DNA of 7,793 nt, taken from NCBI GenBank assembly GCA_020636405.1, contig JACJXW010000015.1:1-7793 (forward strand). The letters are read 5' to 3'. The DNA is from Lewinellaceae bacterium. GTDB taxonomy: Bacteria; Bacteroidota; Bacteroidia; Chitinophagales; Saprospiraceae. The notes below the pieces were generated by a model. That model did no database searches, was not told where the DNA came from, and worked only from the letters and a program-made list of their open reading frames with translations. Position 1 is the stretch's first letter. Every line of letters begins with the position of its first letter. This document shows, piece after piece, positions 1 to 6,999 of the stretch. The translations under genes were made by a program, and so were the position numbers.

Positions 1-1352
1 TCGCTTTCGGTATCGTAATCGAACTGGCGTTCTTCCAGGAATTGCACAAAGCCGTCGAAATCCTGGAAGTAGAATTCCTCGACATTCGGGATGCTATCGT
101 GCTTCAGGCAAAACTGAGTGACGTAGTCGAAAATGAGGTGCTGCTCCAGCAGCCCCTGGACGATGGCGGCATCGGTAAATTTATCGATCATCACATCTGG
201 CTTGACGCCGCCGCCGTCGAGCACCGTGCGGCCGCTGCGCGTTTTGAAAGGCGTGCGCTGGTCGTCCGGAATGTGGATGGGCTCGCCGTCTTCGTACTCT
301 ACGCTTTGAATGCAGCGGCCACTGGGGATGTAGTACTTGGCGGTCGTCAGCTTCAGCTTGGAGTTGTAGCCGATGTCTCTCGTATTCTGCACCAGGCCTT
401 TCCCATAAGAGCGCTGCCCGATGAGCACGCCGCGGTCATAATCCTGGATCACGCCGCTGACGATCTCGGAAGCGGAAGCGGAATTTTTATTGATCAGCAC
501 GGTGAGGGGGATGTCGAGGTCGATGGGTTGGTTCATGGTGCTGAAAGCGCGGTCCCATTCCTTGACCTTGCCCTTGGTGGTCACCACCAGTTCGCCTCTC
601 GGGATAAACACGTTGCAAATATTGACGGCCTCGTTGAGCAGGCCCCCGCCGTTGCCGCGCAGGTCGAAAATGATGCCTTTGAGGCCCGGGTTTTTATCTT
701 TGAGATCCTTGACCGCATTGGCCACATTGGTGCCGGCTTCGCGGGTGAAGGTAGTCAATGCTACATATCCAATGCCATCGGCTACGATGCCGTGGTAGGG
801 CACATTGGGCACCTGTACCTCTCCCCGGACGAGCTCGATGTCGAAATCGGCATCCCTGCCCGGGCGGCGGATGGTCAGCTTCACGGAAGTGCCCGGAAAC
901 CCCCGAAGGATATCGTTGATGGCGTCCGGGTCTTTGCCGGTGGCGTCCTGCCCGTCAACGGCAATGATCTGGTCGCCGGGGCGGAGGCCGGCCTTATCGG
1001 CGGCTTGCCCCTGGTACAATTCCGTGATGGTGACGTATTCTCCCATCTTCTGGCTGATGGCGCCAATGCCGTTGTATTTGCCTTCGGTCATGAAGCGGTA
1101 GCCCTCGATCTCCGACTCGGAGATGTAGTTGGTGAAGGGGTCGAGCGATTCCACCATGGCGTCGATCCCGATGCGCATCAGGTGGCCGGGGTCGACATCA
1201 TCTACGTAGTACGTGTTGATCTCCTTGTAGAGATTGGTAAAAATCTCTATGTTTTTGAGGATTTCGAAATACTTGTTGTCGGGCTGGAAGGAAGCTGCCA
1301 TTCCGACGAAGAGCAGGCTGATGATACCAGCGTATTTTAAGATCCGCTTCAT
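1..1352 (-). CDS. S41 family C-terminal processing peptidase (CtpA/Prc-like), partial
   Basis: This is a periplasmic serine protease of the S41 (tail-specific/CTP) family, which trims or degrades envelope proteins from their C-termini. The ATG at 1352 gives a hydrophobic N-terminal export signal (MKRILKYAGIISLLFVGM, then AASFQ). A PDZ domain follows at about residues 92-170 (GIGAISQK at its start, AGLRPGDQIIAVDG within it). The protease core has the LRGNGGG loop near residues 230-237. The catalytic Ser-Lys pair is visible as S293 in NKNSASASEIV and K318 in GQRSYGKGLVQ, 25 residues apart, the same spacing as in E. coli Prc. The frame stays open to the window edge after 450 codons; related Bacteroidota proteins are usually 530-560 residues, so roughly 80-110 C-terminal residues lie outside. 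No Shine-Dalgarno sequence precedes the start. It is divergent from the Omp85-like gene. The family call is firm; its substrate cannot be read from sequence. Confidence 0.95.
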   Translation of the reverse strand, partial: MKRILKYAGIISLLFVGMAASFQPDNKYFEILKNIEIFTNLYKEINTYYVDDVDPGHLMRIGIDAMVESLDPFTNYISESEIEGYRFMTEGKYNGIGAISQKMGEYVTITELYQGQAADKAGLRPGDQIIAVDGQDATGKDPDAINDILRGFPGTSVKLTIRRPGRDADFDIELVRGEVQVPNVPYHGIVADGIGYVALTTFTREAGTNVANAVKDLKDKNPGLKGIIFDLRGNGGGLLNEAVNICNVFIPRGELVVTTKGKVKEWDRAFSTMNQPIDLDIPLTVLINKNSASASEIVSGVIQDYDRGVLIGQRSYGKGLVQNTRDIGYNSKLKLTTAKYYIPSGRCIQSVEYEDGEPIHIPDDQRTPFKTRSGRTVLDGGGVKPDVMIDKFTDAAIVQGLLEQHLIFDYVTQFCLKHDSIPNVEEFYFQDFDGFVQFLEERQFDYDTES

Positions 1353-1882
1353 GTGGTAAAAGTATTTTAATTATTAATGTAACGCCGCTTCGGGTATTGG
1401 TTACCGATCGTGTAATTTGTTTTTTGTTGAAATGGCTTTTCTTTCCAAAGCGTTTTCATACAGGAAGCCCAAAAACAGATGGGGGGTGAAGCATCGAAGC
1501 AATGACAGAGATACAGAATCGTTAAATATAGTGGGTTTAGGCGCCCAATGTCAAATTTTAACAAATGTTTAATGCAGAGCGAAGGATTGTTGGCTTGCCG
1601 GATAGAAAAATAACGCCCGGCGCTGTCAAATGTTGTGGGGGAAAGGGGCGTGGTTATGCTTTTTGGCAGAGTATGGTAGCCTGCCTTGGTTATAACCGAC
1701 TGATTTCCAGGATCGCTTTGAACCTCAAGGCTACCTGTCTAACATTGGCCACCCGGAAGCCTGGCCTCCCATTGTCCCGTACACCGTACACAGGCCACGA
1801 CACCGTTGAGCCCGTACACCGTACACTTTCCCGGCAGCCTCTGGCCAACCTTAGACGGATACCCAACCTCGAACCCAGAACT
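1353..1882. other. Divergent intergenic region with short repeats
   Basis: This spacer of about 530 bases separates the S41 protease (leftward) from the Omp85-like gene (rightward). The left part (1353-1565) is AT-rich and contains a small palindrome TTAATTATTAA at 1367-1377 and a near-palindrome ATTGGTTACCGAT at 1396-1408. The right part is GC-richer and carries two copies of a 16-base GTACACC repeat and an AAC-heptad stretch. I see no full Bacteroidota promoter (TTG, 17-23 bases, TAnnTTTG) for either gene. An ATG at 1565 opens a frame that runs into the Omp85-like gene, but its first 106 codons (many R, C, L and P residues, no hydrophobic start, repeat-derived stretches) do not look like protein sequence. 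I therefore treat this stretch as non-coding, with moderate confidence. Confidence 0.6.
1776..1826. repeat. Two direct copies of a 16-base GTACACC repeat
   Basis: The exact 16-mer CCCGTACACCGTACAC occurs at 1776-1791 and again at 1811-1826, 35 bases apart start to start. Each copy contains GTAC-ACC-GTAC, so it is itself a short 7-base tandem (GTACACC followed by GTACAC). The spacer between copies contains a degenerate piece, CACCGTTGAG. The repeats lie upstream of the Omp85-like gene. Short intergenic repeats of this appearance are what I would expect of a dispersed repeat family, but dispersal cannot be tested within this window. Confidence 0.8.
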
Positions 1883-1891
1883 TTGAACACT
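1864..1891. repeat. AAC heptad repeat (four 7-base units)
   Basis: Four consecutive 7-base units share AAC at the same place: CAACCTC, GAACCCA, GAACTTT and GAACACT, with AAC at 1865, 1872, 1879 and 1886. The candidate TTG start of the Omp85-like gene (1883-1885) falls inside the third unit. The pattern is directly visible. Whether it belongs to a wider family of such heptads in this genome is inference. Confidence 0.6.
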
Positions 1892-3676
1892 TCCTGGTTG
1901 TCCCCGGCCGCTCTCTGCAGCATTGCTTTCCTGATTCTGAATGGCGCTTCCTTATACGGGCAAACCCGGCTGGCCATAGTGCCGTTGGATACTACGCCTG
2001 CCTTCGTCGAGCGCCGCCTCAATCCTCCGAAAGCTTTTTTCGATTCAGTGGCGATGGCGGCTTTTTTGAATAAACAGATACAGGAGTTGCGCCTTGCGGC
2101 CTACCTGGAAGCCTCCATCGACAGCCTGGCGCAGCGCGACAGCAGCTTTGCCGCCTACCTCCACCTGGGGCCGGCCTACGAGTGGGTGCAGTTGGAAACC
2201 GACAGCGTGCCGGAGCTTTTCCTCGATGCGGCGGGTTTTCGGGAGCGGCTGTACCGGGGGCGCCCCTTCCGGTTTGCGCAGTTGCGCAAATTGCAGGAGC
2301 GGCTGCTGGAATATTCGGAAAACCACGGTTATCCTTTGGCCCAGGTTTGGCTCGACGATATCAGCGTGGGAGCAGGCAAAGCCATAGCCCGGATACGACT
2401 GGACCAAGGCCCGCTTTTCCTGATCGACGAACTGGAGGTGGAAGGAGACGTAAAGATCAGCAAGGCATACCTGAGCAATTACCTGGGCATCCGGGAAGGA
2501 GCGCCGTACGACAACGGGCGGGTGCTGCGCATCCGAAACCGCATCCGGGAGCTGCCTTTTCTGAAACTGGATCAAGACCCTCTGGTCACCTTCATTGGCG
2601 ACCAGGCGTCGCTCCGGCTGCTGCTCAGCAAAAAGAGGGCCAGCCGCTTCGACTTCGTGATCGGAGTACTGCCCCAAAACGCCAGCGGGCGGCAGGAAAA
2701 CAACCGCAACCTGCTCGTTACCGGCACGTTCAACGGAGAATTGCAAAACCAGTTTGGCCTGGGAGAGCGCATCTACGCCGCTTTCGAACAACTGCGGCCA
2801 GAGACGCAGGATTTGGAGCTGGAATTCAACTACCCTTACGTGCTGGGGCTGCCCTTCGGCGCCGACTTCCGCTTTACCCTCTATAAACGCGACACCTCCT
2901 TTCTGGACCTCGAGTCCGACCTCGGCATCCAATACCTGTTCGAAGGCGGCAACTACATCAAGGCGTTCTGGAACAACCGCTCTTCCTCCCTGCTGACCGT
3001 AGACGAAAAACGACTGGAACAGCAACAACGGCTGCCGGCCACCCTCGATGTGCGCAATGCCTCCTTCGGCCTGGAGTACGCCCTGCAGCGGCTCGACTAC
3101 CGCTTCAACCCCCGAAAAGGCTGGGCTGCCTTCCTGCGGGGCGGGGCGGGCGTCAAGCGGATAGAACGCAACAACCGGATCGTCGAACTGGGCTTTGGGG
3201 AGTTGTACGATACGCTTACCCTGCGCAGCTTTCAGTACAAGCTCAACGCCCGCCTGGAAGGCTACCTTCCCGTTTTCAGCCGCAGCGCCATTAAAGGCAG
3301 CGTACAGGGCGGCGCCATCATTTCCGAAGAACCTGTCTTCTTCAACGAGCAGTTCCGCATCGGCGGCAACCGCCTGCTGCGCGGCTTCGACGAAGAGTCC
3401 GTCTTCGCTACCAACTATGGCGTGGCTACGTTGGAATACCGCTTGCTCATCGGCCAAAATTCTTATCTCTATGCTTTTGGCGATTATGCTTATGTGGAAG
3501 ATAAAACCCGGACTAAAAATGTCACCGACCAACCCTACGGCTTTGGCGCCGGCATCACTTTCGAAACCGCCGTCGGCCTGTTCGGCGTGAGCCTGGCCTA
3601 CGGCAAGCGGCTGGATAACCCCATCGACTTCAGTGCGCCGAAGGTGCACTTTGGGTATGTGAGTTTGTTTAATTGA
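1883..3676 (+). CDS. BamA/TamA-like Omp85 outer membrane protein with POTRA domains
   Basis: This is an outer membrane beta-barrel protein of the Omp85 superfamily, whose members insert or export proteins through the outer membrane. From the TTG at 1883 it is 597 residues. A signal peptide comes first (residues 1-27: hydrophobic core LCSIAFLILNGASL, ending YGQ). Next comes a POTRA-like stretch near 110-177 (ENHGYPLAQVWLDD), then a clear POTRA at about 178-255 (FLIDELEVEGDVKISKAYL, then LGIREGAPYDNGRV). The barrel starts near 265 and carries the hallmark GGNRLLRGF, with the Arg at about residue 500, and ends HFGYVSLFN. BamA usually has five POTRAs; two suggests a TamA-like or accessory Omp85 protein. 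Start choice is unsettled: no ATG lies beside the signal peptide, ATG 1565 adds 106 unlikely residues, and ATG 2054 would remove the signal. The gene is convergent with the GNAT gene, 34 bases away. Family call firm, start uncertain. Confidence 0.88.
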   Translation: MNTSWLSPAALCSIAFLILNGASLYGQTRLAIVPLDTTPAFVERRLNPPKAFFDSVAMAAFLNKQIQELRLAAYLEASIDSLAQRDSSFAAYLHLGPAYEWVQLETDSVPELFLDAAGFRERLYRGRPFRFAQLRKLQERLLEYSENHGYPLAQVWLDDISVGAGKAIARIRLDQGPLFLIDELEVEGDVKISKAYLSNYLGIREGAPYDNGRVLRIRNRIRELPFLKLDQDPLVTFIGDQASLRLLLSKKRASRFDFVIGVLPQNASGRQENNRNLLVTGTFNGELQNQFGLGERIYAAFEQLRPETQDLELEFNYPYVLGLPFGADFRFTLYKRDTSFLDLESDLGIQYLFEGGNYIKAFWNNRSSSLLTVDEKRLEQQQRLPATLDVRNASFGLEYALQRLDYRFNPRKGWAAFLRGGAGVKRIERNNRIVELGFGELYDTLTLRSFQYKLNARLEGYLPVFSRSAIKGSVQGGAIISEEPVFFNEQFRIGGNRLLRGFDEESVFATNYGVATLEYRLLIGQNSYLYAFGDYAYVEDKTRTKNVTDQPYGFGAGITFETAVGLFGVSLAYGKRLDNPIDFSAPKVHFGYVSLFN

Positions 3677-3695
3677 GCCTTTCGCCGCTCCCGCG

Positions 3696-3713
3696 TAAAC
3701 TGCCGACAGTTTA
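3696..3713. terminator. Hairpin between convergent genes, overlapping a stop codon
   Basis: TAAACTG at 3696-3702 and CAGTTTA at 3707-3713 form a perfect 7-base inverted repeat around the 4-base loop CCGA. It sits 19 bases after the Omp85-like stop, and its right arm contains the TAA stop of the leftward GNAT gene (3711-3713). The position between converging genes suggests a two-way terminator, but neither strand has a run of T after the stem and the stem is AT-rich, so it would be weak. Confidence 0.35.
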
Positions 3714-4670
3714 TCCTCCCCTGTTCAAAAACCAATCCAGCGCCTGATACGCCTTCGAATGATACTTCCACACCCGGAAATACGGCGCCTGGCGCGCCCC
3801 GAACTGCCGCCTTATGGCCTCGATATTCGGCATCATGCTTCCTTCGAAATCGAAAACGGGCAGTTTCAGCACATCGTGGGTGTAGCAGATGGCCTCCCAG
3901 ATCAGGAGCAGCCCGGCGCCGCTGTCGCGCAATTCCGGGTCGTCGCCGGAAAGGTGATAGTAGCTGGCACGGCCGTCCCAGATGAGGTAGGCGGCGGAGT
4001 GGATGCGGCCCTGGCCGTCTTCGGCGCAAAAGATCATGCGGCTATTGTTTTGGGAGAGGGCGGCATCGTGGCGGAGGAAGAACTCCAGGGAGTGAGGCCG
4101 GGGCAGGCCCTGCCGTTCGAAAGGGAGCAGGTTGATGCGGTAAAAATCTTCCGGCGCCATGTCCCGCCGAATGCTCAGCTCTTTCCCGGCCTTTTTAAGG
4201 TTGCGGCGCACGTTGCGGTTGAAGCCTTTATAAACGGCGTCCAGGCCGTCCTGCAAGTTCAGTTGGTAGGTATAGCGGGTTGTCTGCCGGTAGCCCTGCC
4301 AGTAAAAGGGCAGCCAGTTGGAGACGGAGGGGTGGAACTCCTGTTTGACGGCGTGAACGGCAGGCAATTGACCGATAAGCTGTTCGTAAAATTTGTGTTC
4401 GAACTTGAGTTCCCGGAAATCGGGGTGCAGAAAGGGCCCCAGGTGTTTGCAAAAGTAAGGCATGGCCAGGTAGCGAAACGGCCCCTTGCGTTTCAGAAAC
4501 CACGGCATGGCGGCGGCCAGTTGTTCCCCGTGCTGCACCACTGCTGCGCCCCACTCTCCACCTTCGCAGACGGCATCGAGGTACCAGGGCTGCGCGAATA
4601 CGGGCAAATCGGGAACCTGTTGGCAGAATTGTTGGTAGAGCGTTTGGTTAGGCATGGCGTTATTTGGCAT
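3711..4670 (-). CDS. FemAB/GNAT-type acyl- or aminoacyltransferase (Acetyltransf_6-like)
   Basis: This is a cytoplasmic transferase of the GNAT-fold FemAB/BioF2-like group (Pfam Acetyltransf_6 type), which moves an acyl or aminoacyl group to an amine; relatives act in peptidoglycan cross-bridge formation, but the substrate here is unknown. From ATG 4670 it is 319 residues. The N-terminal half (PWYLDAVCEGGEWGAAVV near 28-45) resembles the first GNAT subdomain. The basic FNRNVRRNLKKAGKE near 150-164 is characteristic of FemAB-like proteins. The second subdomain holds AAYLIWDGRASYYHLSG (about 226-242) and FDFEGSMMPNIEAIRRQFGA (about 273-292), a signature often seen in Bacteroidota members. An in-frame TTG at 4682 adds four residues, and ATG 4655 is also possible. 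It lies 25 bases after the O-methyltransferase stop, so probably in the same transcript. No coiled coil of the staphylococcal FemX type is seen. Confidence 0.85.
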   Translation of the reverse strand: MPNNAMPNQTLYQQFCQQVPDLPVFAQPWYLDAVCEGGEWGAAVVQHGEQLAAAMPWFLKRKGPFRYLAMPYFCKHLGPFLHPDFRELKFEHKFYEQLIGQLPAVHAVKQEFHPSVSNWLPFYWQGYRQTTRYTYQLNLQDGLDAVYKGFNRNVRRNLKKAGKELSIRRDMAPEDFYRINLLPFERQGLPRPHSLEFFLRHDAALSQNNSRMIFCAEDGQGRIHSAAYLIWDGRASYYHLSGDDPELRDSGAGLLLIWEAICYTHDVLKLPVFDFEGSMMPNIEAIRRQFGARQAPYFRVWKYHSKAYQALDWFLNRGG

Positions 4671-4695
4671 AGCCTGGAGCAAATCAATTGATCGA

Positions 4696-5340
4696 CTATA
4701 ATTTTCGGGCGATGAGCAGGCCGTCGCGCAGCGTCAGCATGACGTTCTCCACCCTTTCGTCCATCTGAACCTTTTCGTTGAACTGATGGATCAGCCCGGC
4801 ATCCTGGTCCCGTTCTCGTTCGGCTGATGAGAGTACTTTGCCGCTCCAGAGCACATTATCGGCGATGATGAGCCCTCCGGATTGCACCTTGTCAATTACA
4901 AGATCATAATAAAGGGCATATTCCTGTTTATTGGCATCGATAAAAACCAGGTCAAATGGGCCTTTCAGCCCGGGGATGATCTCTGGTGCGTCGCCAATAT
5001 GCAGGCGGATGCTGCCCTCGAGCCCGGCCAGGGCGATGTATTTTCGGATGAGGTATTCCAGTTCCGGATTGGCCTCGATGGTGTGCAGAACGCCGCCTTC
5101 CTCCAGGCCCTGGGCCAGGCAGATTGCCGAATACCCGGTAAAGGCGCCGATCTCCAGGATGGCCCGGGGCCGGCATATTTTACTGAGCATTGCCAGAAAC
5201 TGCCCCTGCAGGTGGCCGGAAAGCATCTGTGGCGCCAGCGTTTTCAGGTGCGTTTCCCGTTCCAACTGGTGGAGAATGGCAGGCTGAGCAGTAGTATGCG
5301 CCTCGCAGTAGAGATTTAGCTTATGGAGGAAATCATTCAT
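4696..5340 (-). CDS. Class I SAM-dependent O-methyltransferase (CCoAOMT-like)
   Basis: This is a soluble S-adenosylmethionine-dependent O-methyltransferase of the Methyltransf_3 / caffeoyl-CoA and catechol O-methyltransferase group, which methylates hydroxyls of catechol-like small molecules with a divalent metal. At 214 residues it matches the family's usual 210-240. Visible motifs are AILEIGAFTGYSAICLAQ (SAM-binding glycine-rich loop, residues 60-77), the acidic end of the next strand HTIEAN (86-91), GDAPEII (116-122), VFIDANKQEY (132-141) and IIADNVLWSGKV (158-169). D135, D161 and N162 match the family's metal-binding triad. The ATG at 5340 overlaps the upstream TSUP stop (ATGA), indicating translational coupling, and the GNAT gene follows. 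The methyl acceptor cannot be deduced. Bacterial members of this family are often promiscuous. Confidence 0.93.
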   Translation of the reverse strand: MNDFLHKLNLYCEAHTTAQPAILHQLERETHLKTLAPQMLSGHLQGQFLAMLSKICRPRAILEIGAFTGYSAICLAQGLEEGGVLHTIEANPELEYLIRKYIALAGLEGSIRLHIGDAPEIIPGLKGPFDLVFIDANKQEYALYYDLVIDKVQSGGLIIADNVLWSGKVLSSAERERDQDAGLIHQFNEKVQMDERVENVMLTLRDGLLIARKL

Positions 5341-6113
5341 AGGAACAATTGATGCAGGTTGAACAATTTGACGATCGCGAGAATGACCACCACAATCAAG
5401 AGCCGATGCGCCCAGACATTGGCCTGTTCGTAGCGCGAAGCGTAGTGGGCTGTAACATAGCCCCCGGCAGTCTGCCCGACCGCCATGAGCAGGCCGATTT
5501 TCCAGTCGATCAGGCCCTGGGTCTGAAAAATCAGGATCACCAGGAAGGTGTAAGCACCGACCACGAATATCTTCACGGCGTTGGCGTCCACCAGGCTGTA
5601 ATGGGCGTACAACACCATCACCGCCAGGAAGAAAACGCCCATGCCCATCTGAATGAACCCGCCGTAGAACCCCAGCGCCAGGTAGAGCGGGACGGCGATC
5701 CAGGGATTGGTTTTCCGGGCGATGTCGGTGCTGCGCAGCCAGCGGCTGGGCTTGATCAGAATGACGAACAACATCACCACCATGAGGAAGCGGAAGACGT
5801 TTTTGAACTCTTCATTGCTCACATTAACGGCGACGATTACGCCAATGACCGCCCCGATGATATTGAGGGTTATGGGCAACCAGCTTCGGCCGAGGTGGAG
5901 CTTGCCGTTCCTCCAGAATGCAACCGTGCCGGCGGCGCTCTGCGTAAAGATACCGATGCGGTTGGTGCCGTTGGCGAGGTTGCCCGGCAGGCCGATCAGC
6001 TCAGTGAGGATGGTCAGGGTGATGGCCGAACCGTTACCCGCCAGGGTGTTGATGCTGCCGGCCAGGGCGCTTCCCAGGACCGCAACGAGATAATGGTACC
6101 ATTCCAACTGCAT
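5337..6113 (-). CDS. TauE/SafE (TSUP) family membrane permease
   Basis: This is an inner-membrane transporter of the TSUP (4-toluene sulfonate uptake / sulfite exporter TauE/SafE) family; members move sulfite, organosulfur compounds or other small organic anions. From ATG 6113 it is 258 residues with about 7-8 hydrophobic segments, a normal length. The two internal repeats are recognisable: SALAGSINTLAGNGSAIT (15-32) with GLPGNLANGTNRIGIF (41-56) in the first half, and GFYGGFIQMGMGVFFL (148-163) with DANAVK (176-181) in the second. An in-frame ATG at 6176 would add 21 residues (MIFIREFNLP...). I prefer 6113 because it sits directly before the first membrane segment and a TATCTTTG box lies at 6134-6141, though a partner TTG is missing. 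The stop overlaps the O-methyltransferase start by 4 bases. The substrate is unknown; neighbours show no sulfur-metabolism genes. Confidence 0.9.
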   Translation of the reverse strand: MQLEWYHYLVAVLGSALAGSINTLAGNGSAITLTILTELIGLPGNLANGTNRIGIFTQSAAGTVAFWRNGKLHLGRSWLPITLNIIGAVIGVIVAVNVSNEEFKNVFRFLMVVMLFVILIKPSRWLRSTDIARKTNPWIAVPLYLALGFYGGFIQMGMGVFFLAVMVLYAHYSLVDANAVKIFVVGAYTFLVILIFQTQGLIDWKIGLLMAVGQTAGGYVTAHYASRYEQANVWAHRLLIVVVILAIVKLFNLHQLFL

Positions 6114-6219
6114 GGGGTAAGAGGTTTGGAGGGCAAAGATAGGCAGAGGAAGGTTGAATTCCCGGATAAAGATCATAACAATTAACCAGCAACTGCCCGG
6201 GAACTTTGGTCCTGGGGCA

Positions 6220-6897
6220 TTATTGCACCTTACAACGCACCAGCCGCATTTCGATGTCCAGGGGCTGGTTGGGAAGGAAATTGGTGTATTGGATCAGGCC
6301 TACGCCTTTGGCGAAGAAATCCGACCGGTGGCGTACAGTGCCGCCATCTCTCAACTCTTCAGAAGAAAAAAAGTAGAAGGTATGCCGGTACTCCAGCGCG
6401 TCGAAAGTTCCGTAAGGGACTTCTACGCCCTGCACCGAATGCAGGCAAATGTCTCCCGATTCGGCGCTATTAGCCAGCCAGTCGGCGGGAAGGCCAGTTG
6501 TGTCGCCAATAGCTGCTGTGCTGAAAAGGAGCCGCCCCTCCGAATCCATAACTTCCGGGCCGGAGCAACGCAAAACAGCCCGGTAGGCCTGCCCCAGGCG
6601 GGAGCCTTCCAGAACAAAATAATCGGAACGCCCAATGAGGGTGTCTTTCAGGACGTAAACGCTGTCTCGTTTGTGCAAAGGAGCCTCTGCTCCGGTTTGC
6701 AGGTCGATGCTGAAACTTTCGAATACCCAGTAGTTGCCCACCTGCAGTTGCAGGTAGTCCTCAGCAGGTTCGTATTCCTCTTCCAAAGGCTTGCCGTCTT
6801 CGATTTTGAACTCCTGGCTTTCCTGGCTGCAGGACAGCACGCTGCCCATTAAAAAAACTACTAATACGCTGGCCGTTATCCTCATAGATGAATACAT
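6220..6897 (-). CDS. Uncharacterised lipoprotein
   Basis: I do not recognise a named family. The ATG at 6897 gives 225 residues; an alternative ATG at 6885 (residue 5) removes only four. The N-terminus is a type II signal peptide: hydrophobic RITASVLVVFLMGSVLSC, with lipobox V-L-S-C and lipidated C23, followed by an acidic linker (SQESQEFKIEDGKPLEEEYE). The mature part has LQVGNYWVFESF (51-62), VPYGTFDALEYRHTFYF (160-176) and DFFAKGVGLIQYTN (193-206). The GNYW, GTF and GVG order is a layout I associate with Bacteroidota lipoproteins of unknown role, probably a beta-rich domain facing the periplasm or cell surface. Mature-part cysteines at 111, 151 and 222 could allow one disulfide. A good promoter lies 72 bases upstream. 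The TSUP gene follows after 106 bases, so it may or may not share the transcript. Confidence 0.88.
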   Translation of the reverse strand: MYSSMRITASVLVVFLMGSVLSCSQESQEFKIEDGKPLEEEYEPAEDYLQLQVGNYWVFESFSIDLQTGAEAPLHKRDSVYVLKDTLIGRSDYFVLEGSRLGQAYRAVLRCSGPEVMDSEGRLLFSTAAIGDTTGLPADWLANSAESGDICLHSVQGVEVPYGTFDALEYRHTFYFFSSEELRDGGTVRHRSDFFAKGVGLIQYTNFLPNQPLDIEMRLVRCKVQ

Positions 6898-6968
6898 ATT
6901 GCTTCTTCGGCGTTAAAGGTAACGCTTTAACCCCGCAATTGATGAAAAGGCGTTGCTTGATGTTGCCC

Positions 6969-6997
6969 CAAAAATATAATTCATGAGACGTTCACAA
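6969..6997 (-). promoter_or_regulatory. Bacteroidota-type promoter (TTG-N18-TATTTTTG)
   Basis: On the minus strand, TTG (complement of 6995-6997) is followed by 18 bases and then TATTTTTG (complement of 6969-6976). This matches the Bacteroidota primary sigma consensus of TTG at -33 and TAnnTTTG at -7, with spacing inside the usual range. Transcription would start near 6962, giving a leader of roughly 65 bases before the lipoprotein ATG at 6897. It is the only complete match I found before any gene in this window. Confidence 0.7.
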
Positions 6998-6999
6998 GT

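Noticed and set aside
42..1340. A 432-codon open frame on the plus strand opposite the S41 protease
   Set aside because: It is codon-aligned with the protease on the other strand and stays open because the protease almost never uses TTA, CTA or TCA codons. Its translation has no recognisable domain, whereas the protease has its catalytic pair and PDZ domain.
1357..1364. TACTTTTA (minus strand) as a -7 box for the S41 gene
   Set aside because: It has one mismatch to TAnnTTTG, no TTG partner at the right distance, and lies only four bases from the start codon.
1367..1564. A 65-codon minus-strand open frame in the spacer before the S41 gene
   Set aside because: It begins at the edge of AT-rich non-coding DNA, has no recognisable motif and no promoter match, and its composition (many C, I, N and K residues) fits translation of AT-rich spacer.
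1565..1882. An N-terminal extension of the Omp85-like gene starting from ATG 1565
   Set aside because: The 106 extra residues are rich in Arg, Pro, Leu and Cys and have no signal or domain. The DNA carries tandem repeats, and a good signal peptide begins only after it.
2045..3649. A 534-codon open frame on the minus strand opposite the Omp85-like gene
   Set aside because: Same cause: it is in exact codon register with the real gene. The plus-strand protein has POTRA and barrel motifs; the antisense one has none. The same register explains the long antisense frames at 3759-4691, 4882-5319, 5349-6185 and 6154-6852.
6134..6141. A TATCTTTG box (minus strand) as promoter of the TSUP gene
   Set aside because: It fits TAnnTTTG and sits 20 bases before ATG 6113, but no TTG occurs 17-23 bases upstream, so half of the promoter is missing. 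I used it only as weak support for the start choice.
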